64,000 nt of DNA from Arenibacter troitsensis. GTDB taxonomy: Bacteria; Bacteroidota; Bacteroidia; Flavobacteriales; Flavobacteriaceae. The stretch lies in assembly GCF_900177645.1 (NCBI RefSeq), contig NZ_FXAO01000012.1, positions 1 through 64,000 of the forward strand, given 5' to 3'. Position 1 is the first letter of the stretch, and the number at the start of each line of letters is the position of its first letter. The translations under genes were made by a program, and so were the position numbers. The notes beneath the pieces are model-generated. The model saw only the letters and a program-made list of their open reading frames with translations, was not told where the DNA came from and searched no databases. Of this stretch, positions 8,883-18,232 are shown one piece after another.

Positions 8883-10046
8883 ATGAACAATAATTTTAAA
8901 ATGGTGGCCAAGACCATGTTTGGTTTTGAAGAAATTTTGGCCAAGGAACTGCGTAACTTGGGTGCAGGAAATGTTGAAGAAGGAGTTAGGAGTGTTTTTT
9001 TTGAGGGGGATACCGGTTTTATGTATAAGGCAAACCTTTGTTTAAGGACTGCAATTAAAATAGTTAAGCCCATACATTCCTTTCGGGTACGGGATGAGAA
9101 CGATCTTTACAAAAAAATCTACGCCATGGATTGGTTCGATTATCTTTGTACTTCCACGACTTTTGCCATAGACGCCACGGTGAACAGCGAAAATTTCACC
9201 CACTCCTTATATGTTTCCCAAAAAACCAAAGATGCCATAGTGGATAAGTTTAGGGACACGGATGGTAGTAGGCCGGACGTAGACATAAAATTCCCGGATG
9301 TTAGGATCAATATTCATATTCAAAATGATCAATGCAACGTGGCTTTGGACTCCTCCGGTAGATCTTTGCACCAAAGGGGATATAGAACGGCAACCAATAT
9401 AGCACCTATAAATGAGGTTTTGGCCGCCGGCCTTTTGTTATTAAGTGGATGGGATGGACAATGTGACTTTCTGGATCCCATGTGTGGAAGTGGCACTTTA
9501 TTAACAGAAGCAGCCATGATTGCCTGTAATATTCCAGCCAACATAAATAGGAAGGAATTTGCCTTTGAGAAATGGCACGATTTTGATGCCGATCTTTTTG
9601 AAAAAATTGTGGACAGCAGTCTCAACAGGACACGGGAGTTTAATCATAGGATTATTGGATATGACAAGGCACCGTCTGCTGTTAGGAAAGCTCAGGATAA
9701 TATTGTCAATGCCAATTTGTCGGATTATATAACCGTGGAAAGGAAAAACTTTTTTGATACTGAGAAATTCACGGACAATCATTTGCATATGGTGTTCAAT
9801 CCGCCCTATGGCGAACGATTGGATATAGAAATGGAGGATTTTTACACGGATATTGGCAACACTTTAAAACGAAATTATCCTGGGACCGATGCCTGGTTCA
9901 TTACATCCAATTTGGAGGCTTTAAAGTTTGTGGGGCTACGTCCTTCAAGGAAGATCAAGGTTTTTAATAGCCATTTGGAGTCGCGCCTTGTTAAATACGT
10001 AATGTACGAGGGGAGTAAGAAAGCCAAATTTAACAAAGCGGAATAG
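8883..10046 (+). CDS. THUMP-domain 23S rRNA guanine-N2 methyltransferase (RlmL N-half type)
   Basis: A 387-residue protein with an N-terminal THUMP RNA-binding domain (about 5 to 150) followed by a Rossmann methyltransferase. The SAM-binding motif is DPMCGSGT and the catalytic motif is NPPYGER, typical of enzymes that methylate exocyclic guanine N2. The length fits the N-terminal half of E. coli RlmL, which modifies G2445 of 23S rRNA; the second RlmL domain is absent, as is usual in Bacteroidetes. A TATTTTTG -7-like box lies at 8855-8862. Confidence 0.88.
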   Translation: MNNNFKMVAKTMFGFEEILAKELRNLGAGNVEEGVRSVFFEGDTGFMYKANLCLRTAIKIVKPIHSFRVRDENDLYKKIYAMDWFDYLCTSTTFAIDATVNSENFTHSLYVSQKTKDAIVDKFRDTDGSRPDVDIKFPDVRINIHIQNDQCNVALDSSGRSLHQRGYRTATNIAPINEVLAAGLLLLSGWDGQCDFLDPMCGSGTLLTEAAMIACNIPANINRKEFAFEKWHDFDADLFEKIVDSSLNRTREFNHRIIGYDKAPSAVRKAQDNIVNANLSDYITVERKNFFDTEKFTDNHLHMVFNPPYGERLDIEMEDFYTDIGNTLKRNYPGTDAWFITSNLEALKFVGLRPSRKIKVFNSHLESRLVKYVMYEGSKKAKFNKAE

Positions 10047-10078
10047 CCCGTAAACAATGATTTAAAAGAATAGGAAAT

Positions 10079-10309
10079 TTGAAACCAAAATACAAAGCCC
10101 TTATCTATAATTTTCTAGGCTTCGCCATTTTATTTGTTGCAGGCAGATTATTGCTGGGTATGTTCTTGTCAATCAACACCCTGGTCCTTGCTTTTATAGC
10201 GGCTGTGGCTGCAAGTGTAATGGCACCTAAATTTAGTGCTGTGAAAACAAAATCCGGTGAGAAACTGATGATGAAATGGATTTTTATTAAGGGTTTCCGG
10301 GAGCTGTAG
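10079..10309 (+). CDS. Small two-segment membrane protein
   Basis: A 76-residue protein with two hydrophobic segments (about 7 to 27 and 29 to 48) followed by a lysine-rich tail. It begins with TTG at 10079, 32 bases after the methyltransferase gene, and no ATG gives both segments. The tail runs 23 bases into the end of the convergent DUF6048 gene. I do not recognise a family. It reads as an inner-membrane peptide of unknown role, possibly transcribed with the methyltransferase. Confidence 0.55.
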   Translation: MKPKYKALIYNFLGFAILFVAGRLLLGMFLSINTLVLAFIAAVAASVMAPKFSAVKTKSGEKLMMKWIFIKGFREL

Positions 10310-11108
10310 GTTTTTCTTGGATCGGTGGTTTCTTTTCTTCCTTTTCCTGATTCTTTTTGGCTTTTTTATAAAGTGGTAAAAAATAGGTGATGGAGTAATT
10401 GTAGCCAACACCGAATTTACTCCCGTCGGTAACTTTATTGAATCCAGGAATCCATAGATTGCTAAAGTTATCCGGTTCCTTATTGCTTACCAAGAATCCA
10501 ATTCGAACACTTGCCCCTAAAAAAATGTTGGCAAAAAGTTCCGCTTTTACACCCAACACAGCCTCTAGCCAGCTGGCATTTAATCCGCTAAATTCTTGGG
10601 CAACATCTGATCCCCATGGAAAATCATTAACGGCTGCGGGGTCTGGATTTATTTGAAAATCAGGATTGCTCCAATACCGGTTGGTGCCAAAAATTTGATA
10701 ATTATTCAAAGTTTGGCTAAAAGTACTGTAGGCGTATCGCCCCCCCACATGTATGGAGTTGTTCATACCATACCAATTGCCATAAGTGTTATAATCCACA
10801 CCCAGTTTTAAATAGCTTCCAGAAGTGGTAAAATTATATAGGTCCTCTTGTTTGGTTTTCTTTTCATTGCCTAGTTCTGCGGCTACGTAAAGTTTGTTCG
10901 TTACCCTATAATCCCCGACTATTTCAAGTCCTTGGTAATCTTCGTTCAAAAATGAAATTAAAGGTCGACTAAGGTCTATTCCTACTCTAATGCCATAAGG
11001 ATCGGTGTGGGCAACTGTATCTTTGGGCTGTAGGTCAATAGGCTTGCTTTGGGAAAATCCCAGGAGAAAGGCAAAAAATATAAAACTACTAATGAAATAT
11101 TTTAACAT
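10287..11108 (-). CDS. DUF6048-family outer-membrane beta-barrel-like protein
   Basis: A 273-residue protein with a signal peptide ending near FSQS. The rest is rich in aromatic, alternating strands (YLKLGVDYNTYGNWYGMNNS, FGVGYNYSITYFLPLY), as in small outer-membrane barrels, and ends in a lysine- and proline-rich tail. It matches the flavobacterial DUF6048 family. Its start lies 20 bases inside the upstream DUF6452 gene, so the pair is translated together; they are regularly neighbours in this group. Function unknown. Confidence 0.75.
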   Translation of the reverse strand: MLKYFISSFIFFAFLLGFSQSKPIDLQPKDTVAHTDPYGIRVGIDLSRPLISFLNEDYQGLEIVGDYRVTNKLYVAAELGNEKKTKQEDLYNFTTSGSYLKLGVDYNTYGNWYGMNNSIHVGGRYAYSTFSQTLNNYQIFGTNRYWSNPDFQINPDPAAVNDFPWGSDVAQEFSGLNASWLEAVLGVKAELFANIFLGASVRIGFLVSNKEPDNFSNLWIPGFNKVTDGSKFGVGYNYSITYFLPLYKKAKKNQEKEEKKPPIQEKPTAPGNP

Positions 11109-11619
11109 GGGCCGCTGTTGAATTTTCTACCAATGGGGTTATAATTTCTATATCCTTTATCCAATTATCTGTTTCTGTTTTTAGATCGCTGTTTAAATCC
11201 TCATAATTGGCAATGTATCCACATGCCCGGGAAATAAACTTGTCTATTCTAGTGTAATTTAGGTATAAGGTATCTAAATCCCCTCCTTCCACCGTTATAG
11301 TCTCTCCGCTAGTGTTGGTAGTTTCAACATCTGAAGAATTTCTTATAAAATAAAAACCAGTGCTGCTTTCTGCGACTTTTAGGGGAATGGCTATGGAATC
11401 CGTATCGACTCTATCGGATACGGTCGTAACCGTAGTATTCTGGCCAACCCCAACAATCCTGAATTTTGGTGCCTTTTTTAAAACTGTGGGGTTGTCTATA
11501 TCATAAAATCTTATGACTAATAGTGGGGTGTCCCCATCTATACAGATATCATCTTTTTCACAGGCTCCAAAACCGATCAATACGATTGTTAATAGTATAA
11601 GGATATGGTTTTTTTTCAT
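11089..11619 (-). CDS. DUF6452-family lipoprotein
   Basis: A 176-residue lipoprotein: the signal peptide ends in IGFGAC with the lipidated cysteine at residue 20, followed by EKDD. The remainder is strand-rich with paired cysteines (C in DDICID and the later RACGYI). It matches DUF6452, a flavobacterial family of unknown function found beside DUF6048, as here. It lies 11 bases downstream of rlmD and overlaps the next gene by 20 bases, so rlmD, this gene and the DUF6048 gene probably form one operon. Confidence 0.78.
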   Translation of the reverse strand: MKKNHILILLTIVLIGFGACEKDDICIDGDTPLLVIRFYDIDNPTVLKKAPKFRIVGVGQNTTVTTVSDRVDTDSIAIPLKVAESSTGFYFIRNSSDVETTNTSGETITVEGGDLDTLYLNYTRIDKFISRACGYIANYEDLNSDLKTETDNWIKDIEIITPLVENSTAAHVKIFH

Positions 11620-11630
11620 ATTATGTTGGA

Positions 11631-13046
11631 CTATTGGGTCCGTTTTTTCAAAAGTACAACATTTTCTACATGATGGGTTTGTGGAAACATATCCACCGGC
11701 TGCACTTTCAATATCTCATATTCCTCCTTCATCATTTCCAAATCCCTGGCCTGTGTAGCGCTATTACAGCTAACATATACAACCTTATCAGGAGCAATGG
11801 ATAATATTTGTTCAACAACTGCCGCATGCATACCATCCCTGGGAGGATCTGTAATAATTAGGTTGGGCTTACCATGTTCCTTAATAAAACTGGGATTAAA
11901 GACATTCTTCATATCCCCAACAAAGAAATCTACATTATCTATGTTGTTTCTTTTTGCATTGGCCTTGGCATCGGCAATAGCCTCGGGAACAGCTTCTATC
12001 CCTATTACCTTTTTGGCTTTTTTGGCTACAAATTGGGCAATTGTTCCAGTGCCTGTGTAAAGGTCGTAAACCAATTCGTTTCCAGTAAGTTCGGCAAAAT
12101 CCCGGGTTACCTTGTATAGTTCATATGCTTGATCCGAGTTGGTTTGATAAAAGGATTTGGCATTTATTTTAAATTGAAGGCCTTCCATTTCCTCAAAGAT
12201 ATGATCCCGTCCAGAATAACATATAATTTCTTGGTCATATATGGTATCATTTTGTTTTTGATTGATGACATATAGCAAGGAAGTAATTTCCGGAAAGCTT
12301 GCTGACAAATGGTTCATCAATAACTCCCTCTTTTCCAAATCATCCTCAAAAAACTGGACCATGACCATGATTTCACCGGTAGAGGAGGTACGTATCATTA
12401 CCGTACGCAGCATGCCCCACTGATTCCTGGGATTAAAGAAAGATAAATTGTTCTTAATGGCGAAATCCTTAATTTCCAACCTTATCGCATTGGAAGGATC
12501 TTCCTGTAAATGACATTTTTTGATGTCCAATATTTTGTCCCACATACCGGGAATATGAAACCCTAACGCATTTTTGTCGTCAATTTCCTTGCCGGAGTTT
12601 ATTTCCTCCAAGGTTAGCCATCGGCTATCGGAAAAAGAAAATTCCATCTTGTTCCTATAGAAATACTGTTTTTTAGAGCCTAGTATAGTGCTTGTTTTTG
12701 GCAATTCCAAATGACCAATTCTACGAAGGTTGTTCTCTACCTCCTTTTGTTTATAGAACAGCTGGTGCCCATAGCCCATGTCCTGCCATTTACACCCGCC
12801 ACATACCCCAAAATGCTCGCAAACTGGAGTAGTTCTTTTATCTGAAAAAGTATGGAATTTGGTGGCAATCCCCTCAAAGTAGGCCTTTCTTTTTTTGGTG
12901 GTCATAACGTCCACAACATCCCCTGGGACAGTGTTGGTCAGGAAAATTACCCGTCCGTCCGGTGCTTTGCCGATTGTCTTGCCTTTGGCTCCTGCATCTA
13001 CTACTTCTACGTTTTCAAAAACTTGTCTTGTATTCTTTCTGCCCAT
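11631..13046 (-). CDS. rlmD: 23S rRNA (uracil-1939-C5)-methyltransferase RlmD
   Basis: A 471-residue TrmA/RlmD-family enzyme. An N-terminal TRAM domain (about 5 to 62) is followed by the iron-sulfur cysteines Cys76, Cys82, Cys85 and Cys178, a central insert and a SAM-binding methyltransferase domain (YDLYTGTGTIAQF). The catalytic nucleophile is Cys427 in YVSCNSAT. All four cluster cysteines and the catalytic cysteine are present, so the enzyme looks functional. Site specificity is taken from the family. It is the first gene of a three-gene minus-strand operon. Confidence 0.93.
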   Translation of the reverse strand: MGRKNTRQVFENVEVVDAGAKGKTIGKAPDGRVIFLTNTVPGDVVDVMTTKKRKAYFEGIATKFHTFSDKRTTPVCEHFGVCGGCKWQDMGYGHQLFYKQKEVENNLRRIGHLELPKTSTILGSKKQYFYRNKMEFSFSDSRWLTLEEINSGKEIDDKNALGFHIPGMWDKILDIKKCHLQEDPSNAIRLEIKDFAIKNNLSFFNPRNQWGMLRTVMIRTSSTGEIMVMVQFFEDDLEKRELLMNHLSASFPEITSLLYVINQKQNDTIYDQEIICYSGRDHIFEEMEGLQFKINAKSFYQTNSDQAYELYKVTRDFAELTGNELVYDLYTGTGTIAQFVAKKAKKVIGIEAVPEAIADAKANAKRNNIDNVDFFVGDMKNVFNPSFIKEHGKPNLIITDPPRDGMHAAVVEQILSIAPDKVVYVSCNSATQARDLEMMKEEYEILKVQPVDMFPQTHHVENVVLLKKRTQ

Positions 13047-13257
13047 GCCGCAAAAATAGGAGAATTTTTTAGGATTTATGTAGCTTTTTAACAGAGTCTT
13101 ATTTGTATTTGTTAGATTCGTTTTGGCAATAGAAAAATGAAATAGGAATGAATTCGTAAAACGAAAAGTTGGCCTTTATTAAATATTGGGGAACTAAGTG
13201 TTATTTTTGGAAAGTAGGAACAATTATCAATCTTTAAATTCAAATAAATTGGTTAAA

Positions 13258-14724
13258 ATGGGAAAACTGCTTTTAGCTCTGTTAATGATCGGCTTTTTTG
13301 CTGGACATGCGCAGCAAGGCAAAACTGCAAAAAAAATAAAGAACAACAAGCCTAATGTATTATTCATAATTGCGGATGATTTAACGGCCACTGCTATTTC
13401 ATCCTATGAAAATCAGGCGGCACATACACCCAATATTGATCAATTGGCGGCACAAGGTGTTAAATATACCAGAGCTTATACCCAATATCCGGTCTGTGGG
13501 CCCTCAAGGGCTTCTTTAATGTTTGGCTATTACCCCAATGCTACTACCACCTATGGATATGTAAGCGGGAGGGAGAATGTTGGACCTTCACGCAAATCAC
13601 TTTCACAATTGTTTAAGGATAACGGTTATTATACGGCACGGGTAAGCAAGATTTATCATATGGGAGTTCCCATAGATATTGAAACAGGTTCCAACGGACA
13701 GGACGATGAGGCCTCCTGGACCGAAAGGTTTAATAGTCAGGGACCGGAATGGACTGCAGAAGGGGAGGCAGAATTGGTGCAAAATAATCCCTACGGACTT
13801 AAGCCAAGAAAAGGAGGTAATGTTATGACCATTGTAAAGGCGGATGGGGACGATTTGGTACATTCCGATGGTAAGACCGCTGTTAAAGCTATCGAACTTA
13901 TTAAACAGCATAAAAATAATCCCTTCTTTTTGGCAGTGGGGTTGGTAAGGCCCCATGTGCCTTTTGTAGCTCCAAGGAAATATTTTGAACCTTATCCACA
14001 TCAACAAATGGTATTGCCCCCTAAAGTTGAAAACGATTGGGATGATATTCCTGCGCGAGGAATTAACTATGTGACCAGTGTTAATGGGGAAATGTCCGAA
14101 GAACAGGAAAAAAAGGCGGTGGCTGGGTATTATGCTTCTGTAGCTTATATGGATGCACAGGTAGGTAAGATACTTAAGACTTTGAAGGAAGAAGGCCTGG
14201 AGGATAATACCATTGTTGTTTTTACTTCGGACCACGGGTTTCATTTGGGGGAACACCGTTTTTGGATGAAGGTAAGCCTGCATGAGGAATCGGTTAGGGT
14301 ACCTTTGATTATCAAAGTGCCTGGAAAAGCACCGGCAGTCTGTAATTCCTTTTCCGAACTGTTGGACCTGTATCCTACTTTGACCGAATTGACAGGGTTA
14401 AAGGCATCCAAACATTTACAGGGTAAAAGCCTTGTGAAAACTTTGGATAATCCAAAGTCGGATATTAGGGAATATGCATTTTCCGTAAGCCAAGGAGGCA
14501 AGTCCTTTCTTGTGCGAAGCCATAAATGGGCATATATTCAGTATGACGAAGATGCCGGATCAGGGATGGAGCTTTTCGACATGGAACACGATGCCAAACA
14601 ATACAATAATTTGGCGCATAACCCTGCCTATGGTGATGTGGTTCAGGAAATGCAAAAGATTTTAAAGGAAAAATTACTGGAAATAAGAACAAATGACTTG
14701 GCCATATCATATGGTTCGGAGTAA
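13258..14724 (+). CDS. Exported sulfatase with formylglycine motif (iduronate-2-sulfatase type)
   Basis: A 488-residue exported arylsulfatase-fold protein. The ATG at 13258 gives a normal signal peptide (MGKLLLALLMIGFFAGHAQ); an upstream GTG at 13198 would add a tail that blocks it. Residue Cys80 in CGPSR is the cysteine converted to formylglycine, which needs an anaerobic or FGE-type maturase encoded elsewhere. The metal-site aspartates are visible in IIADDLT, and TSDHGFHLGEH is present. The overall pattern is close to iduronate-2-sulfatase-like sulfatases. It heads a cluster with two glycosidase-like genes, suggesting removal of sulfate from a marine polysaccharide. The substrate is not known. 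Confidence 0.9.
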   Translation: MGKLLLALLMIGFFAGHAQQGKTAKKIKNNKPNVLFIIADDLTATAISSYENQAAHTPNIDQLAAQGVKYTRAYTQYPVCGPSRASLMFGYYPNATTTYGYVSGRENVGPSRKSLSQLFKDNGYYTARVSKIYHMGVPIDIETGSNGQDDEASWTERFNSQGPEWTAEGEAELVQNNPYGLKPRKGGNVMTIVKADGDDLVHSDGKTAVKAIELIKQHKNNPFFLAVGLVRPHVPFVAPRKYFEPYPHQQMVLPPKVENDWDDIPARGINYVTSVNGEMSEEQEKKAVAGYYASVAYMDAQVGKILKTLKEEGLEDNTIVVFTSDHGFHLGEHRFWMKVSLHEESVRVPLIIKVPGKAPAVCNSFSELLDLYPTLTELTGLKASKHLQGKSLVKTLDNPKSDIREYAFSVSQGGKSFLVRSHKWAYIQYDEDAGSGMELFDMEHDAKQYNNLAHNPAYGDVVQEMQKILKEKLLEIRTNDLAISYGSE

Positions 14725-14786
14725 CAAAATTGAAAAGTCTTTATGGAAAAAATAAGGACTGTAATTGGAGAAATTACCAACTATTA

Positions 14787-16025
14787 ATGAAAGGAATATT
14801 CACTTGTTTTAAAAGGGGCATTCTGTTAGGATGCTTTATTAACACCTTTTTATGCTGGGCCCAAAATATCACGATTACGCCAGGGAAAATTGATGCCAGA
14901 GCAGTAGGGTTAAAGGAATCTCCCAATAAAATAATTGGCGCCTCTATATTTCAAATCCCGAATTATTTTGTTTGGGGAGCCAGCGTGGTTAAGGGAGACG
15001 ATGGTAAGTATCATATGCTTTTTTCACTTTGGGAAAGCGGAGCGGAAGGAGGTAGTTTTGTCAAGGACTGGGTGTTGCAGTCCAAAATTGGATATGCCGT
15101 TTCAGATTATCCGGACAAGGGCTTTAAGTTTCAAAAAATAGTATTGAAAGGTACCCGCTATCACGGGGACAATATGTCCTGGGACGCCCAAATGGTGCAC
15201 AATCCACATATCAAAAAAATTAACGGAAAGTATTATCTGTATTATATAGGATCCAAAGATCCAGCGGAACAGGTCATGGGTTCTTCAGGTGAAAATTTGG
15301 ACAAACGCGCAAGGGTTCAACAATCCCTCTGTATAGGGGTGTTGGAATTTGATAGTTTTGAGGATTTGCTTTTGGGAAACTTTATACGTCCAAAACAGCC
15401 TCTGTTAACACCACGAACTAGGGTAAAGACCGATAATATTCTTAATGCATCCCCCTTTGGGACCAAGATAAAACCAGACAATATAATAGTGGTGAACCCC
15501 TCAGTGGTTTATAACCCAAAGATTCAGAAATATATGCTGTTCTTTAAGGGCAACGTCTATGAGCCACACTGGAAAGGCGTCCATGGGGTGGCTATTGGCG
15601 ATACCCCAAAAGGTCCATTTATACCTTTGGATAATTTTGTTTTTGATGTAAAAATGCCTGATGGTACTTTGGCAAGTACTGAAGACCCCTATGTTTGGTA
15701 CTCCAATAAAATCCAAAAATTTATGGCTATTGTGAAGGATTTTACAGGAAGACTAACAGGCCATAAAAAGACACTGGCCTTATTATCATCGACAGATGGT
15801 ATTGTTTGGGATTTAACGGAAAAACCGCTATTTTTGGAGCGGAAGTTGCATTTAATGGATGGGTCGATTCTAGAGGTGGATAGATTGGAACGCCCGCAAC
15901 TGTTGTTAAATGAAGAAGGTTTTCCCAAATATTTGTACGCTGCCTGTGCTGTAGAAAATGTAAACCCTAAAAACGATGGCAGTTCTTTTAATGTACAGAT
16001 TCCAATGGAAGTTGTTATGGAATAA
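14787..16025 (+). CDS. Secreted beta-propeller glycoside hydrolase-like protein (GH43/GH117 type)
   Basis: A 412-residue protein; the ATG at 14787 gives a clean signal peptide ending CWAQ (a TTG at 14730 is the alternative). Repeating blade motifs such as VWGASVVKGDDGKYHMLFS, NPHIKKINGKYYLYYIGS, NPSVVYNPKIQKYMLFF and STEDPYVWY mark a five-bladed propeller of the GH43/GH32/GH117 kind, with acidic residues at blade starts. I cannot place it in one CAZy family. It follows the sulfatase by 62 bases and is related to the next gene, so it likely acts on the same sulfated glycan. Confidence 0.72.
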   Translation: MKGIFTCFKRGILLGCFINTFLCWAQNITITPGKIDARAVGLKESPNKIIGASIFQIPNYFVWGASVVKGDDGKYHMLFSLWESGAEGGSFVKDWVLQSKIGYAVSDYPDKGFKFQKIVLKGTRYHGDNMSWDAQMVHNPHIKKINGKYYLYYIGSKDPAEQVMGSSGENLDKRARVQQSLCIGVLEFDSFEDLLLGNFIRPKQPLLTPRTRVKTDNILNASPFGTKIKPDNIIVVNPSVVYNPKIQKYMLFFKGNVYEPHWKGVHGVAIGDTPKGPFIPLDNFVFDVKMPDGTLASTEDPYVWYSNKIQKFMAIVKDFTGRLTGHKKTLALLSSTDGIVWDLTEKPLFLERKLHLMDGSILEVDRLERPQLLLNEEGFPKYLYAACAVENVNPKNDGSSFNVQIPMEVVME

Positions 16026-16113
16026 TATAAGAAGTATTAATCCAATTAGTTAGTTATTAAAACCAAACAGGTCGCCAAATGATGGGATTTAAAAATATAT
16101 TGAATATTGTAAA

Positions 16114-17187
16114 ATGAAGTACGTAGTAAAATTGTTTGTTATTTTCATACTCATGGTCATTGATTCTGGATATGCCCAAGACAAGTCTTTGCAGATGCCC
16201 TTATCTTTTATTGCCGAAAATTTGGAATACAAGGGCGTGGCAGTTAAAGATGAAAATTATACCATTTGGGGCTGTGCACCCATACAGGATGAGGATGGAA
16301 AAACGCACTTATTCGTTGCAAGATGGCAAGAAAAGAATGTTAATCCTGCTTGGAGAAAATCTTCCGAAATAGCTCACTATGTTTCCGATTTACCAGAAGG
16401 GCCTTTTGTTTTCTCTGATATTGCCCTCAAAGGTACGGGAAAGGATACCTGGGATAAATATGCACCGCACAATCCGGAAATTAAAAAGGTGGGCAAGTAC
16501 TTTGTGCTGTTGTATATTGCCAACAATAATTATCATCAACCACCACATCCAGATAATCAACGTATTGGAATGGCCATTGCAAAATCTCCTTACGGCCCAT
16601 GGAAAAAAGTGGGTAAGGACGGTTTGGTCCTACAGGCAAATAATCCTCAAAAATGGAATTATAAATCCAATATTGGAGTAGCCAATCCCGCCTTTTTGGA
16701 AGTAAATGGGAAGTACTATCTATATTTTAAAACCAAAACCACGGATGGGGTTCTAAAGTATGGTTTGGCTACAGCTACCAAATTAAAAGGCCCATATACT
16801 ATTCAGGATAAACCGGTTACCTCCAATAAAGGTACCTTGGAAGATGGAACCGTTTTTGCCTATCAGGATCACATTTTCTTGTTGACTACGGACAATCATG
16901 GTCAAAACACAGGTATAGTTGGTGGTGGAACACTTTGGAAGTCAAAGGACGGAATTAATTTTAATTTGGAGGAAGCCACTGTTGGCTATGATTTATTGCC
17001 GACGTATTATACGGATTACGATCCCAAAAAAGCAGTGAAGATATACGGTATCGCCCCCAAGCTGGAACGTCCTAAAATCTTAATGACAAATAATAAACCG
17101 TCATATTTGTACGGTCCATCTGGTTGGAATATTTTTGGCGGGGACAGAACTGTTGGCCATGTTTTTAAAATAAATCTAAACGAATGA
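16114..17187 (+). CDS. Secreted beta-propeller glycoside hydrolase-like protein, second copy
   Basis: A 357-residue exported protein with a signal peptide ending GYAQ. It shares the propeller pattern of the preceding gene: YTIWGCAPIQDEDGKTHLFVA, HNPEIKKVGKYFVLLYIA, NPAFLEVNGKYYLYFK and LEDGTVFAYQDHIFLL. The two are distant paralogues rather than copies. The ERPKILM box near the C-terminus matches LERPQLLL in the neighbour. The stop codon overlaps the start of the next gene (ATGA), so translation of that gene was coupled to this one. A glycosidase role is inferred from the fold and from the sulfatase nearby. Confidence 0.72.
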   Translation: MKYVVKLFVIFILMVIDSGYAQDKSLQMPLSFIAENLEYKGVAVKDENYTIWGCAPIQDEDGKTHLFVARWQEKNVNPAWRKSSEIAHYVSDLPEGPFVFSDIALKGTGKDTWDKYAPHNPEIKKVGKYFVLLYIANNNYHQPPHPDNQRIGMAIAKSPYGPWKKVGKDGLVLQANNPQKWNYKSNIGVANPAFLEVNGKYYLYFKTKTTDGVLKYGLATATKLKGPYTIQDKPVTSNKGTLEDGTVFAYQDHIFLLTTDNHGQNTGIVGGGTLWKSKDGINFNLEEATVGYDLLPTYYTDYDPKKAVKIYGIAPKLERPKILMTNNKPSYLYGPSGWNIFGGDRTVGHVFKINLNE

Positions 17188-18089
17188 AATTGCGAAATAT
17201 TTTTTTGATTCTGGCTTTACTGCCCTTATTATAGGCGTCGCAGGAAAATAAAGACGATTTTAAAATCATCACCTATAATATTTGGAATGGTTATGACTGG
17301 GGGAAAGATCAAGAAAGAAGGGAAAAAGTTCAAAATTGGATGAATGCCCAAGCCCCAGATGTTGTGGCCCTTCAGGAACTATGCGCCTATACCTCTGAAA
17401 AATTGCGGGGGGATGCCACTGCCTGGGGACATGAATATTCCATTTTACTGAAAACAACGGGCTACTCGGTTGGTTTTACCTCGCGATACCCTATTGTGGT
17501 AAAAGAAAAAATAATGGAAGGTATGCATCATGGGGCTTTACATTGCACCACCAATGGAATTGATTTTTTTGTAATTCACCTTCATCCGGGAAGCATTGCA
17601 CGAAGGCGCGAAGAGGCCGATATACTATCAGGGAAATTGGAAGAAATCATCAAAACCAGTTCCAAATATGTGGTTTTGGGGGATTTTAATGCCCATTCCC
17701 CCTTTGATGCCGATCTATACGATTCCAATGGTAAATTATTGCAGAGATTGCGTGAATCCAATGCAGGAAAGGGCTTGGATGGCAATTTGGTCAATGGCAA
17801 CTTTGATTATGCCGTGATGTCTAAATTTATTTCACTGCCCTCATATGATATAGTTCAAGGATATACCAACGGAATAGGGGAAAGAGGCAGTTTTCCAGGT
17901 CGGGTTTTGGGAGAGGTAAACCAAGAAAGCACGGAACAATTAATATCTCGTATGGAACGGATAGATTATATTATGGCTTCACCTGAGCTCTCCAAAAAAT
18001 CTCTTGGGGCCCAAGTCCATAACGGACAAGAAAATTGGTTTTTGTCCGATCACTATCCAGTTAGTGCCACTTTTGACCTAAACGATTGA
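17184..18089 (+). pseudogene. Exported endonuclease/exonuclease/phosphatase-family gene broken by an in-frame TAG
   Basis: Starting at the ATG at 17184 (overlapping the previous stop as ATGA), translation gives a signal peptide MKLRNIFLILALLPLL, then a TAG at 17232-17234, then ASQENKDDFKIITYNIW and an uninterrupted reading frame to 18089. The full gene would have 301 codons. All hallmarks of the EEP fold are intact: TYNIW, VALQEL, HLHPGS, LGDFNAHS and SDHYPV. The only downstream ATG, at 17340, begins after TYNIW and lacks a signal peptide, so restart would give an incomplete cytoplasmic protein. This looks like a recent single-base nonsense change, a sequencing error or, less likely, suppressed readthrough. 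Confidence 0.8.
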
Positions 18090-18232
18090 TTGGTAGGTTT
18101 TTCCAAGTAAAAATCAATACCCAAAAATTTTAGGATGCAAGTTACAATTCGTAATTTGCGTTCTCTGCAAAAGATGGATGATTTCTCTCCCCAAGAAGGA
18201 ATTGCTAAAGTTTTATTTAAATTTATTAAATC

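Noticed and set aside
13603-14283. A 226-codon frame on the minus strand inside the sulfatase gene
   Set aside because: It lies wholly opposite a well-supported sulfatase with all motifs; the antisense frame shows no domain.
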